DNA of 5,666 bases, taken from NCBI GenBank assembly GCA_031274465.1, contig JAISQC010000279.1, forward strand, positions 1-5,666. The letters are read 5' to 3'. The DNA is from Synergistaceae bacterium (GTDB lineage Bacteria; Synergistota; Synergistia; Synergistales; Synergistaceae). Under the pieces are notes generated by a model, which saw only the letters and a list, made by a program, of their open reading frames with translations, did not search any database and was not told the DNA's origin. Below, piece after piece: positions 5,644 through 5,666 of the stretch (position 1 is the first letter of the stretch; each line of letters begins with the position of its first letter). The translations under genes and the position numbers were made by a program.

Positions 5644-5660
5644 TGTTACATTTTATAACA
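5644..5660 (-). promoter_or_regulatory. Inverted repeat overlapping a possible -10 upstream of the esterase gene
   Basis: TGTTA (5644-5648) and TAACA (5656-5660) are separated by seven bases. On the minus strand the same stretch reads TTATAAAAT, which could serve as a -10; its -35 would lie at or beyond the window edge. A repressor site over a promoter is possible, but the arms are short and the region AT-rich. Confidence 0.25.
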
Positions 5661-5666
5661 TAAACC

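Overview
The window is a compact, GC-rich bacterial chromosome segment with AT-rich gaps between genes. It holds five genes on the minus strand and, at the left edge, the 3' part of one gene on the plus strand. No phage, transposon, CRISPR, tRNA or rRNA signal is visible. A DeaD-type helicase with a DEGD motif II, an ornithine-racemase-family enzyme and strong AGGGAGG ribosome binding sites would suit an amino-acid-fermenting anaerobe such as a Synergistota member. That placement is inferred from gene style, not from a marker gene.

Reading the minus strand from right to left: (1) an SGNH/GDSL esterase (5600-4950) whose motifs and 216-residue length match the MsAcT-type acyltransferase/arylesterase group, followed by a strong GC hairpin terminator (4889-4919). 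(2) An AT-rich gap with operator-like palindromes, then a charged 136-residue protein of unknown function (4703-4293), followed at once by a long stem-loop (4231-4280). (3) Three A-tracts in helical phase and an extended -10 promoter (4142-4169), which drive a leader of about 160 nt. (4) A DeaD/CsdA-like DEAD-box RNA helicase (3973-2117). (5) Six bases later, an Orr-family amino acid racemase (2110-1010). (6) A tryptophan- and aspartate-rich predicted lipoprotein (949-437). The plus-strand gene (ending at 395) is a GNAT acetyltransferase cut by the window edge, and it converges with the lipoprotein gene.

The helicase and racemase are almost certainly co-transcribed, and the lipoprotein gene may be the tail of the same unit because only 60 bases separate it from the racemase. 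No shared pathway is evident: RNA remodelling, D-amino acid formation and an envelope protein look like an ordinary housekeeping neighbourhood. I do not see an unmistakable new system. The most notable points are the elaborate region in front of the helicase gene (stem-loop, phased A-tracts, extended -10, long leader), the DEGD helicase motif, the MsAcT-like enzyme and two genes without recognisable relatives.
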